Origin: an uncultured Flavobacterium sp.
GTDB taxonomy: Bacteria; Bacteroidota; Bacteroidia; Flavobacteriales; Flavobacteriaceae
Assembly (NCBI GenBank): GCA_947626185.1
Contig: CANQRD010000011.1
Location: 1-40,257, forward strand
Direction: 5' to 3'
DNA: 40,257 bases
Shown here: piece by piece, positions 1-8,488 of the stretch
How positions within the stretch are numbered: the first letter of the stretch is position 1
How the letters are laid out: each line of letters starts with the position of its first letter
The notes under the pieces: generated by a model
Told to the model about the DNA's origin: nothing
What the model saw: only the letters and a program-made list of their open reading frames with translations
Databases searched by the model: none
Translations under genes and position numbers: made by a program

Positions 1-4
1 TTTA

Positions 5-994
5 TTATAGTAAATTATTCGCAACTAAATATTCAGCTATTTGTATTGTATTGGTTGAGGCTCCTTTTCTTAGGTTATCAGCAACAATCCACATATTTAA
101 AGTATTTTCCTGACTTTCGTCTCTTCTAATTCTTCCAACAAATACATCGTCTTTTCCTTGTGCATAAATTGGCATCGGATAGGTGTTTGTATCTGTGTTA
201 TCTTGTACTGTTATTCCTGGAGTTTCATGTAAAATTTTACGAACATCACCTACAGTAAAGTCATTTTCAAAAGCAATGTTTACCGTTTCACTATGTCCAC
301 CAACAACCGGAATACGAACTGCTGTTGCAGTAACTAAAACAGTATTGTCATTCAATATTTTTTTGGTTTCGTTTACCAATTTCATTTCTTCTTTTGTATA
401 TCCGTTGTCTTCAAAAACATCACAATGAGGTAATGCATTTTTGTGAATAGGATAAGGGTAAGCCATATCTCCTTTGATATCTGCGTATTCGTTTTCTAAT
501 TGTTTTACCGCCTTAACTCCTGTACCAGTAATTGATTGATAAGTAGAAACAACCACTCTTTTAATTGTGTATTTTTTGTGTAAAGGTGCTAACGCCATTA
601 CCAATTGAATTGTAGAACAATTTGGATTAGCAATTATCTTGTCTTCTTTAGTTAATGAAGAAGCGTTAATTTCTGGAACAACTAATTTTATTGCAGGATC
701 CATTCTCCAAGCAGATGAGTTGTCAATTACCGTTGTACCTACTTCTGCAAACTTTGGAGCCCATTCCAATGATATAGAGCCTCCTGCAGAGAAAAAAGCA
801 ATTTCAGGTTTTATCTTAACAGCTTCAGCCAACGATTTTACAATAACCTTCTTACCCTTAAATTCTATTTCGCTCCCTACTGACTTCTCAGAGGCAACTG
901 GAATTAATTCTGTTACTGGGAAATTGCGTTCTGCTAATACACTTAGCATAATCTCGCCTACCATACCGGTAGCGCCTACTACTGCTACTTTCAT
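5..994 (-). CDS. asd: Aspartate-semialdehyde dehydrogenase
   Basis: NADPH-dependent reduction of aspartyl phosphate to aspartate semialdehyde, the branch-point step to lysine/diaminopimelate, threonine and methionine; cytoplasmic. The 329-residue protein opens with a Rossmann nucleotide-binding loop (VGATGMVG, residues 6-13). It carries the catalytic cysteine in NPNCST (Cys126) and the substrate-binding Arg227 and His234 in RIPVVGGH. Length is normal for the family and the product looks complete, with its stop only a few bases from the window edge. It lies 25 bases downstream of recJ on the same strand and is probably the last gene of that operon within the window. Identification is firm. Confidence 0.97.
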   Translation of the reverse strand: MKVAVVGATGMVGEIMLSVLAERNFPVTELIPVASEKSVGSEIEFKGKKVIVKSLAEAVKIKPEIAFFSAGGSISLEWAPKFAEVGTTVIDNSSAWRMDPAIKLVVPEINASSLTKEDKIIANPNCSTIQLVMALAPLHKKYTIKRVVVSTYQSITGTGVKAVKQLENEYADIKGDMAYPYPIHKNALPHCDVFEDNGYTKEEMKLVNETKKILNDNTVLVTATAVRIPVVGGHSETVNIAFENDFTVGDVRKILHETPGITVQDNTDTNTYPMPIYAQGKDDVFVGRIRRDESQENTLNMWIVADNLRKGASTNTIQIAEYLVANNLL

Positions 995-1019
995 TTTTTA
1001 AATAATTAAAATTTATAGG

Positions 1020-2720
1020 TTATACAAGTTGCATATCTTTTATTTGCAACTGTTGATTTATTTTTCCGTTCCATTCATTTTCTTCTATAGAATATACTAA
1101 GTCAAAAAAGGAACGATTTGTAATTTTATCGTTATAAGAGCCAAAGTTAAAGCCAATTCCGCTAAAAGAGGTAGATAAATTTCCTCTTTGTTTGACAAAA
1201 ACCTTTAAATGTTCTTTATTTACTCCTAAAGTCTTCGAATAACCTGTATCATAGACATTTTTCGTTAAAAAAACCGGATTCATATTACCTGGTCCAAAAG
1301 GTTCGAATTGTTTTAAAATCCGACAAAATTTTGGTGTGATATCACTAAAGTTTAGCTCTGCATCAATTTCTATTTCAGGAATTAAATCTTTTTCTTCTAT
1401 TGTATTGGCTACAACTTCTTCAAATTTTGCTTTAAATGCCTCATAGTTTTCTATATTACAAGTCATTCCAGCAGCATACATATGTCCGCCAAACTGAATT
1501 AATTCATCTGAACAAGCTTCTAATGCAGCATACAAATCGAAGTTTTTTACCGAACGGGCAGAAGCTGCCAAAACGTTGCCACTTTTTGTAAAAACAATTG
1601 TTGGACGATAATAGGTTTCGATTAATCTAGATGCAACAATTCCAATAACGCCTTTGTGCCACTCTGGATTATACACAACTGTGCTTTTACTGTTAATGGC
1701 TTTTTCTACTATGATTTGTTCTTTTGCTTGTTCTGTAATAGCTTGGTCCAGTACTTTTCGTTCTTCATTAAAGGCTAAAATCATTTTTGCCGTATTTCTG
1801 GCTTCCTCAATAGAAAAGCGCGTTAATAGATCAACTGCATAATTGCCATGCTCTATTCTTCCAGCAGCGTTTATCTTTGGCGCTACCTTAAAAACGATAT
1901 CGCTAATGGTGTAGTTGTTCTGTTTATAAACTTCTAATAGCGCTTGTATTCCTGGTCTTGGAGTTTCATTCAATACTTTTAATCCTTCAAAAGCTAATAT
2001 TCTATTTTCGCCAGTAATAGGTACAATATCTGCACCAATTGCTGTAACTACCAAATCTAAATATTCAGATAATTGATAAACATCAATACCTCTATTTTTA
2101 GCTAATGCTTGTATTAATTTGAATCCAACTCCACAACCGCAAAGTTCCTTATAAGGATAATTACAATCGGAGCGTTTTGGATCCAAAACAGCATAAGCAT
2201 CGGGCAATGTATCGCCTGGTAAGTGATGATCACAAATTACAAAATCAACACCTTTTGCCTTGGCGTAATTAATATGATCGATTGATTTGATACCGCAATC
2301 TAATGCAATAATTAAAGAAATATTGTTGTCGGCTGCATAATCAATCCCTTGATAAGAAATACCGTATCCTTCAGCATACCGGTCAGGAATATATCTATCT
2401 ACATCAGGATAATATGATTGGATGTATGAATAAACCAATGCCACAGACGTTGTGCCATCTACATCATAATCGCCAAAAACCAAAATACGCTCTTTATTGC
2501 GAATGGCTAATTCTATTCTATATACTGCTTTGTCCATATCTTTCATAAGATACGGATCGTGTAAATCATCTAATGTTGGGCGGAAAAATTTTTTTGCTTC
2601 TTCAAAAGTATGAATATCTCTATCAACTAATAATTTGGCTAAAACTTCATCAATACCGAGAACTTCTTTTAAATGATTAACACTTGTTTGATTGGTAGTT
2701 TGCTTTAAAGTCCACCGCAT
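1020..2720 (-). CDS. recJ: Single-stranded-DNA-specific exonuclease RecJ
   Basis: 5'-to-3' single-strand DNA exonuclease of the DHH superfamily, used in recombination, base-excision and mismatch repair. Visible motifs are DYDVDGT (residues 84-90), DHH (164-166), PKINAAGRI (about 281-289) and the DHHA1-domain GGHMYAAGM (411-419), followed by a C-terminal OB-like region. The 566 residues match the usual RecJ length. The start codon overlaps the stop of the upstream OsmC-family gene by one base (TAATG), so translational coupling is likely. Confidence 0.96.
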   Translation of the reverse strand: MRWTLKQTTNQTSVNHLKEVLGIDEVLAKLLVDRDIHTFEEAKKFFRPTLDDLHDPYLMKDMDKAVYRIELAIRNKERILVFGDYDVDGTTSVALVYSYIQSYYPDVDRYIPDRYAEGYGISYQGIDYAADNNISLIIALDCGIKSIDHINYAKAKGVDFVICDHHLPGDTLPDAYAVLDPKRSDCNYPYKELCGCGVGFKLIQALAKNRGIDVYQLSEYLDLVVTAIGADIVPITGENRILAFEGLKVLNETPRPGIQALLEVYKQNNYTISDIVFKVAPKINAAGRIEHGNYAVDLLTRFSIEEARNTAKMILAFNEERKVLDQAITEQAKEQIIVEKAINSKSTVVYNPEWHKGVIGIVASRLIETYYRPTIVFTKSGNVLAASARSVKNFDLYAALEACSDELIQFGGHMYAAGMTCNIENYEAFKAKFEEVVANTIEEKDLIPEIEIDAELNFSDITPKFCRILKQFEPFGPGNMNPVFLTKNVYDTGYSKTLGVNKEHLKVFVKQRGNLSTSFSGIGFNFGSYNDKITNRSFFDLVYSIEENEWNGKINQQLQIKDMQLV

Positions 2721-3145
2721 TACGATTGTTTATGATAGAAAATATTTGTTTCAACTTTTGCAAATTGCGTAAACATCTCCATTACTCCACAATATTTTTC
2801 GATCGAAAGATCTACTGCTTTTTTTAGTTTTTCTTCGTTAAGGTTATTTCCATAAAAATGATAATCTACAATAACTGTGTGGTATGTTGCAGGATCTTTA
2901 TCTGTTAGCAAACCCTCTGTCTCTATTTTAAAATCTGCCACTTCTAAACGCATTTTTTTAATAAGTGATGCAACATCCAAGCCCGAACATCCTGCTAATG
3001 CAGATAGCATTAGTGTCTTTGGCCTAAAACCTTTGTTATCGCCTCCATTTTCAAATCCTGCGTCAATTCTCATCGTTTCACCACTTGGGTTAGTTGATTC
3101 AAATTGCATATTTTCAATCCAACTTGTTGTAACTTTATGTGACAT
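2720..3145 (-). CDS. OsmC/Ohr family protein
   Basis: OsmC-family proteins are thiol peroxidases that reduce organic hydroperoxides; substrate and partner cannot be read from sequence. With the start at 3145 the protein has 141 residues. It has the two conserved cysteines, Cys53 (in LAGCSGLD) and Cys119 (in KYCGV), that form the peroxidatic/resolving pair. I prefer the ATG at 3145, giving MSHKVTTSW, over an in-frame ATG 39 bases upstream that would overlap rsmI, because the extra 13 residues are polar and unlike the family. It sits 19 bases after rsmI and overlaps recJ by one base, so it belongs to the rsmI-recJ-asd operon. Confidence 0.9.
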   Translation of the reverse strand: MSHKVTTSWIENMQFESTNPSGETMRIDAGFENGGDNKGFRPKTLMLSALAGCSGLDVASLIKKMRLEVADFKIETEGLLTDKDPATYHTVIVDYHFYGNNLNEEKLKKAVDLSIEKYCGVMEMFTQFAKVETNIFYHKQS

Positions 3146-3164
3146 AATTTTTTGTTTATTACTG

Positions 3165-3836
3165 TTATTTTTTTCCGGCAACAATTACCACAATTTCACC
3201 TTTTGGTGCTTTTTCTTCAAAGTGTTTTACTACTTCATCGACTGTACCTCGAACTGTTTCTTCATGTAATTTAGACAATTCTCTGGAAACAGAAATCTGT
3301 CTGTCATTGCCAAAATACGTTTGAAATTCTCCTAATGTTTTTATTAGCTTGTGAGGCGAAACGTAAATAATCATTGTACGTGTTTCTTCAGCTAATTGTA
3401 AATAACGGGTTTGTCTGCCTTTTTTGTCGGGTAAAAACCCTTCAAATACAAATTTATCGTTTGGCAAGCCACTGTTTACTAATGCAGGTACAAAAGCTGT
3501 TGCACCTGGTAAACATTCTATTTCAATTTTGTTTTCTACACAAGCTCTAGTTAATAAAAACCCTGGATCAGAAATGGCTGGTGTGCCAGCGTCTGAGATA
3601 AGAGCAAGTGTTTCGCCTGCTTGTAATCTTTTCACTAAACTTTCCACAGTTTTGTGTTCATTGTGCATATGATGGCTCATCATTGGCGTTTCTATTTCAA
3701 AATGCTTTAATAATTTGCCACTATTTCTGGTATCTTCTGCTAAAATATAATCTACTTTTTTTAAAACTTTGATAGCTCTAAAAGTCATGTCTTCCAAATT
3801 GCCAATTGGAGTAGGTACAATATAAAGTTTACTCAT
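3165..3836 (-). CDS. rsmI: 16S rRNA (cytidine(1402)-2'-O)-methyltransferase RsmI
   Basis: S-adenosylmethionine-dependent 2'-O-methylation of C1402 in the ribosomal decoding centre. The 223-residue protein begins YIVPTPIGNLEDMT and has the tetrapyrrole-methylase fold signatures AEDTRNSGKLL (about 34-44) and ISDAGTPAISDPG (about 80-92). It is shorter than the roughly 285-residue proteobacterial RsmI because it lacks the C-terminal extension, which I believe is common in Bacteroidetes. Its ATG overlaps the stop of the upstream gene (TAATG). Confidence 0.94.
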   Translation of the reverse strand: MSKLYIVPTPIGNLEDMTFRAIKVLKKVDYILAEDTRNSGKLLKHFEIETPMMSHHMHNEHKTVESLVKRLQAGETLALISDAGTPAISDPGFLLTRACVENKIEIECLPGATAFVPALVNSGLPNDKFVFEGFLPDKKGRQTRYLQLAEETRTMIIYVSPHKLIKTLGEFQTYFGNDRQISVSRELSKLHEETVRGTVDEVVKHFEEKAPKGEIVVIVAGKK

Positions 3837-4951
3837 TATACAAAACGCTTTTCGATTAATTCAAGAAAACGTGTTGCATATTCTTCTTTTCCTTCCCAAT
3901 TATTGTATTCTGGTTTTACTAAATGGTCGATAAAGCTCATTGCCTCATCAAACGTGCTTACTGTATTTAATTGAGAAAGCACGCGATTGAAATCTTCCGA
4001 ACTATTGTTGAATAAATGTTTTTCAAAGGCAATACGATCATTTAACCCAATTTGGATAGTACTGCTATAAATATCGTTTAGCGATTTTGTTTTAATTATT
4101 TTTGGTTCTGTTACAGCTACTTGATCTACATTGAATAAAACATTTTGTATATGTTGTTTTTCAGACTCGTTAGCAAGTTGTTTTTCTATCTTTTCAAAAG
4201 AAAAATCGGTGAAGTTTTCAGCCTTTCCTACTGGTATATTTTCTACGCGAATAAATTCTAATTCGGCATAGTTGAACCCTTCCAAATGATCATTGAGCGT
4301 ATTAATTTCAGTTTGAACAATTGTTGTTTCTGCTACAGTGTCTTTAATTTCAATAGTTTCTTTATTCAAAACTTCTTCATTGAAGATAGCTTCATTAGAA
4401 GAAGTGGTCTTTTGAAAAATATCTTTTTGACTATTTTCGTTGATAAAAGTGTTTTCTTCTAATATATCAATCGTTGCATCTGTTGTTTTCTCTTCAATAA
4501 AAGTATCTTGTGTAATTATTGGTTCCGAAATTTCTTCTGACGGAATGTCTCTAGTAACATTTTCAATAATAATATCTAATTCTGTTTCTGCATCTACTAC
4601 AATTGGGTAATCGTTTTCTGTCAGTTCTTTTGGCATTTGAGATCTTTCTTCCATCACTTTTTCTTCTTCTTGAATGCCGAAATCTGATGAATCGTGTTTT
4701 GTCTCATCTATAGGAACAACTCTTGATTCTGTTTGATTTTCTAGTTTTTCTACTAGTTCGTTTTCAGTGATGTCTTTAATTAGTCCTAAAGAAAAATTGT
4801 CTTGATAAAACTTTAATACTTGAAGTTTTTCATATAATTCTTTGGTCTCAATATACAATTTGTCTACGTCGGCATCTTTCATCTTCAACACACGATGCGC
4901 GATACTCAACAATTCTCCCTCTAAGACTTTCTTCATAACTTTTAATTTCAT
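3836..4951 (-). CDS. Uncharacterised protein with long acidic linker
   Basis: I do not recognise a named family. The 371-residue protein has a helical, charged N-terminus (about residues 1-60), a long acidic Glu/Thr/Ile/Asn-rich low-complexity middle (about 65-290) and a more ordered C-terminus (about 295-371). The C-terminus contains IQIGLNDRIAFEKHLF, a run of paired helices and a final ELIEKRFV. There is no signal peptide or membrane segment, so it is probably cytoplasmic. An ATG at residue 6 is an alternative start. It is the promoter-proximal gene of the rsmI operon and is divergent from tdk, so a ribosome or cell-envelope accessory role is possible but unproven. Confidence 0.75.
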   Translation of the reverse strand: MKLKVMKKVLEGELLSIAHRVLKMKDADVDKLYIETKELYEKLQVLKFYQDNFSLGLIKDITENELVEKLENQTESRVVPIDETKHDSSDFGIQEEEKVMEERSQMPKELTENDYPIVVDAETELDIIIENVTRDIPSEEISEPIITQDTFIEEKTTDATIDILEENTFINENSQKDIFQKTTSSNEAIFNEEVLNKETIEIKDTVAETTIVQTEINTLNDHLEGFNYAELEFIRVENIPVGKAENFTDFSFEKIEKQLANESEKQHIQNVLFNVDQVAVTEPKIIKTKSLNDIYSSTIQIGLNDRIAFEKHLFNNSSEDFNRVLSQLNTVSTFDEAMSFIDHLVKPEYNNWEGKEEYATRFLELIEKRFV

Positions 4952-4978
4952 TTAGTAAATTATACAAGCTTTTTTTGA

Positions 4979-4986
4979 TAAATTTG
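4979..4986 (+). promoter_or_regulatory. Candidate -7 element upstream of tdk
   Basis: TAAATTTG matches the Bacteroidetes -7 consensus TAnnTTTG and lies 52 bases before the tdk ATG. No convincing -33 TTG is visible at the usual 17-23 base spacing, so this is a tentative call. Confidence 0.4.
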
Positions 4987-5037
4987 TCCTTTACAAAGTA
5001 ACAAAAAAACTACTGGTTTCGACCTGAAAATTACAAA

Positions 5038-5649
5038 ATGTTTCTAGAAAATCCTGTTAATCATAACGAACAATTTGGGTGGATTGAAGTAATCTGCGGT
5101 TCTATGTTTTCTGGCAAAACAGAAGAGCTGATAAGAAGATTGAAAAGAGCTCAGTTTGCTAAGCAAAAAATTGAAATTTTTAAACCTGCAATTGATAAGA
5201 GATATCATGATGAATATGTTATTTCTCATGATGCAAACGAAATTCGTTCAACACCAGTAACATCGGCTTCTAGTATTCGATTATTAGCAAGCGGTTGTGA
5301 TGTGGTAGGTATTGATGAAGCACAATTTTTTGATGACGAAATAGTGCAAGTTTGTAATGAATTGGCTAATTCTGGTATTAGGGTTGTTGTGGCAGGTTTA
5401 GATATGGATTTTAAAGGAAATCCTTTTGGTCCAATGCCCGCGTTAATGGCAACTGCAGAGTATGTTACTAAAGTGCATGCAATTTGTACTAGAACTGGAA
5501 ATTTAGCTAATTATAGTTTTAGAAAAGCAGCAAGTGAAGATATTGTAATGCTTGGAGAAATAGAAGAATATGAGCCACTAAGTAGAGCAGCATATTATGA
5601 TGCAATGCGTGAGGCGGAGCGATTAAAACTTGAAAAAAACAATCAGTAA
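5038..5649 (+). CDS. tdk: Thymidine kinase (type II)
   Basis: Phosphorylates thymidine to dTMP with ATP (pyrimidine salvage). The 203-residue protein has the P-loop [11 protein letters not shown] (about residues 21-31), the Walker-B/lid motif [11 protein letters not shown] (about 95-105) and the thymidine-binding lasso region near the C-terminus. Odd point: type II kinases normally hold a structural zinc with two CxxC-like pairs. Here the first pair reads CTRTG and the second YEPLSRAAY, so at most one of the four ligands remains. It is divergent from the rsmI operon and followed 33 bases later by the MFS gene, with which it may be co-transcribed. Confidence 0.95.
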   Translation: MFLENPVNHNEQFGWIEVICGSMFSGKTEELIRRLKRAQFAKQKIEIFKPAIDKRYHDEYVISHDANEIRSTPVTSASSIRLLASGCDVVGIDEAQFFDDEIVQVCNELANSGIRVVVAGLDMDFKGNPFGPMPALMATAEYVTKVHAICTRTGNLANYSFRKAASEDIVMLGEIEEYEPLSRAAYYDAMREAERLKLEKNNQ

Positions 5650-5682
5650 AACTCTCTACACACAAACTAGAACCGCACTTTC

Positions 5683-6918
5683 ATGAGAAAAATCTTTCAA
5701 ATCTATAAAGACTCTTATTCAGGATTATCTGCAGAGTCTTGGATGCTTGCTATTGTAATGTTAATTAATAGGGCAGGATCGATGGTTTTTCCTTTTTTGG
5801 GAGTCTACATGACAAAGGAATTGCACTTTACAGATGTGCAGACAGGTTATGTACTAGCTTGTTTTGGTGCTGGCTCTATGTTTGGTTCAATGCTTGGAGG
5901 GTGGTTTACAGATAAATTAGGAAATTACAAACTTCAATATTTGAGTCTATTAGGGAGCATTCCAATTTTTATATTATTACCTTATTTTACTTCAGTGATT
6001 AGTTTGGCTTTGATGATTTTTTTTCAAAGTATGGTTAGTGATATGTTTAGACCAGCAAATTCTGTTGCAATTACTCGTTATGCAAAACCAGAAAACATTA
6101 CGCGTGCATTTTCATTAAATAGAATGGCTGTAAATCTTGGTTTTTCTGTAGGTCCGGCTATGGGAGGATTGCTAGCTGCTATTTCTTATTCACTATTATT
6201 TTATGTAAATGCATCAGCTGCTTTTTTTGCAGCAGTAGTTTTTATCTACTTTTTTAAAGGACGAAAAGAGCGAAATGAAACTCCTGTAAAAGAGAACGAA
6301 AATGTAACTATAGAAGCTCAACATGCAATAACAGCTCAAAATACATCGCCTTATAAAGATAAGCTTTTTATGGTATATAGCTTTTTTTGTACGGTATATG
6401 CGATAGCTTTTCTGCAATTGTTTAGTACAATTCCTATTTTCTATGAGAAAGTAGCCGGGCTAAATGAATTTCAGATAGGACTTGTGCTTGGTTACAGTGG
6501 TTTGTTAATTGTCTTGGTTGAAATGCTTTTGGTGCATTTAGCAGAAAAGAAACTCACTATTCAGAAAACAATTTTTTATGGATCTTTAATCAGTCCATTC
6601 GCTTTTGCTATTTTTTTATTCGACCATAGTTTGCTGACTATATTTATTTCCATTAGTATTTTAAGTTTATCAGAAATGTTGATTTTTCCTTATACATCAA
6701 CAGTTACTGCTTTGCGTGCCAACGAAGCTAAAAAAGGAGCTTATATGGGAGTAAACGGGCTAACTTTTGCAGTTGCTTTTATAATTTCTCCAGTTTTAGG
6801 AACCAAGATTGCCACAGATTTTGGGTATGATATACTATGGATATTTGTTAGTATTCTTCTTCTAATTGCTGCCTTCGGGTTAAATTATACGGTTGGAAAA
6901 ATGGTTAATAATAAATAA
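5683..6918 (+). CDS. Major facilitator superfamily transporter
   Basis: A 411-residue inner-membrane protein with about 12 hydrophobic segments in two six-helix halves, separated by a hydrophilic charged loop (about residues 195-225, GRKERNETPVKENE). The loop between helices 2 and 3 carries the MFS signature in the form GGWFTDKLGNYK (about 73-84). The substrate cannot be deduced; related sequences are usually annotated as drug or general efflux transporters. It lies 33 bases after tdk without a visible terminator between them. Confidence 0.9.
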   Translation: MRKIFQIYKDSYSGLSAESWMLAIVMLINRAGSMVFPFLGVYMTKELHFTDVQTGYVLACFGAGSMFGSMLGGWFTDKLGNYKLQYLSLLGSIPIFILLPYFTSVISLALMIFFQSMVSDMFRPANSVAITRYAKPENITRAFSLNRMAVNLGFSVGPAMGGLLAAISYSLLFYVNASAAFFAAVVFIYFFKGRKERNETPVKENENVTIEAQHAITAQNTSPYKDKLFMVYSFFCTVYAIAFLQLFSTIPIFYEKVAGLNEFQIGLVLGYSGLLIVLVEMLLVHLAEKKLTIQKTIFYGSLISPFAFAIFLFDHSLLTIFISISILSLSEMLIFPYTSTVTALRANEAKKGAYMGVNGLTFAVAFIISPVLGTKIATDFGYDILWIFVSILLLIAAFGLNYTVGKMVNNK

Positions 6919-6966
6919 TTTCTTTGTTTTATGAGAAATATCATATTTTAACATATGTTGTTGAAG

Positions 6967-6974
6967 TAGTTTTG
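6967..6974 (+). promoter_or_regulatory. Candidate -7 element for the MBL-rhodanese gene
   Basis: TAGTTTTG matches TAnnTTTG and ends 20 bases before the ATG at 6995, a plausible position for a short leader. The -33 element is not clear. Confidence 0.4.
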
Positions 6975-6994
6975 CCTCATAAAGATTTAAGAAA

Positions 6995-8412
6995 ATGAAA
7001 ATCGAACAAATTTATACTGGATGTATTGCTCATGCTGCCTATTATTTAGAAAGTAATGGAGAGGCGGCTATTTTTGACCCATTGAGAGATGTAGATTCTT
7101 ACATTGAAAAAGCAAAGCAAGATAGCGCCATTATTAAATATGTTTTTGAAACGCATTTTCATGCCGATTTTGTAAGTGGGCATTTAGATTTGATGCAAAA
7201 AACAGGTGCTAAAATTGTATTTGGACCTACTGCTTCACCTCAATATGATGCTATTGTGGCAACCGATCATCAAGTTTTTTTTGTTGGAAATGTAAAGGTG
7301 GAAGTTTTACATACACCAGGTCATACAATGGAAAGTACTACATACTTAATTTATGATGAATTTGGTAAACAACACGCCATTATTACTGGAGATACTTTGT
7401 TTATTGGTGATGTAGGAAGACCAGATTTGGTACAATTAGTAAATTCAGATCTTACACAAGAAAAGCTAGCAAAACATTTATATCATTCCCTGAGAACTAA
7501 GATTATGCCATTGCCAGATAATTTAATTGTTTATCCAAATCATGGTGCGGGTAGTGCTTGTGGAAAAAACATGAGTAAAGAAACTACAGATACTTTGGGT
7601 AACCAAAAAGCAACAAATTATGCTTTGCGTGCAGATATGACTGAGTCAGAATTTGTAAAAGAGTTGCTAACAGGTTTGGCTACACCACCTCAATATTTCC
7701 CGAAAAATGTATTAATGAATATTAATGGATATGAGTATTTGGATAATGTGCTTCATCGTGCAAATCGAGCATTATTATTAGCCGAATTTGACGAAATAAT
7801 ACAAGACCATTCTGTATTAATTTTAGATACAAGGTCGCCAGAGATATTTGCAAAAGGACACATTCCTAATAGTATGAATATAGGGCTTAATGGTGCTTTT
7901 GCTGGTTGGGTTGGCGAACTGATTAGCGATATTAAACAGCCAATTGTATTAGTTACAGAAGAGGGAAAAGAACAGGAAAGTTTAATACGATTATCTAGAG
8001 TAGGTTATGATAATACAATTGGTTATTTAAAAGATGGAATTACTACTTGGCAAGCTGCTGATAGAAATTTAGAGATAATTCAACGATTATCTGCTGATGA
8101 GGTAGATGATTATTTAGCAAATCACGATGCAGTTTTATTAGATGTAAGAAAGGAAAGTGAATACAAAGCAGAGCATATTTTAGATTCTAAATTTATTTCA
8201 TTGAACCAACTTGAAGAAAAGATAGAAGAATTAGACTCGGCCAAAAAGTACATAATTTATTGTGCGGGAGGTTATCGCAGTATGATTGCTGCCTCTATTT
8301 TAAAACCAATGGGTTTTGATGTGGTATAGATGTAATAGGGGGATTTAATTCACTAAAAAATAATGTGCAATTTGATATAACTGATTTTCAGTATCAATTC
8401 TCAATGTTGTAA
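6995..8412 (+). pseudogene. MBL-fold persulfide-dioxygenase-like protein with two rhodanese domains, C-terminus frameshifted
   Basis: Putative sulfur-metabolism enzyme. The N-terminal metallo-beta-lactamase domain has the metal ligands THFHADFVSGH (about residues 53-63), HTPGHT (about 110), TGDTLFIGDVGRPD (about 131-144) and YPNHGAGSACGK, as in ETHE1-type persulfide dioxygenases. The first rhodanese domain (about 260-345) lacks the active cysteine (VTEEGKEQES). The second (about 355-444) has the active loop YCAGGYRS. The reading frame stops at 8329 after GFDVV (444 residues), but another frame at 8329-8412 continues DVIGGFNSLKNN and ends after 27 codons, restoring the roughly 470-residue family length. 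GTATAG at the junction fits a 2-base TA duplication. The main domains remain, so partial function is possible; a sequencing error is the other explanation. Confidence 0.85.
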
Positions 8413-8446
8413 TTTTTTATAAATACGTAGTTGTTTTTTTAAAATA

Positions 8447-8468
8447 GGTGTCAAGGAGATAAGACACC
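8447..8468 (+). terminator. Small hairpin after the sulfur gene
   Basis: GGTGTC and GACACC form a 6-base-pair stem with a 10-base loop, 35 bases beyond the restored stop. The T-run follows only after about 13 bases, so this is a weak terminator or processing hairpin. The stronger structure lies at 8495-8526. Confidence 0.3.
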
Positions 8469-8488
8469 GAGATTATTATTGTTTTTTT

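Noticed and set aside
2877..3269. Plus-strand 130-codon frame opposite the OsmC-family and rsmI genes
   Set aside because: It is antisense to two well-supported genes, has no family resemblance and no promoter or start context.
8321..8340. Programmed ribosomal frameshift at the end of the sulfur gene
   Set aside because: No slippery heptamer or downstream structure is placed correctly. GTATAG looks like a simple TA duplication, and a programmed event is not known for this family.
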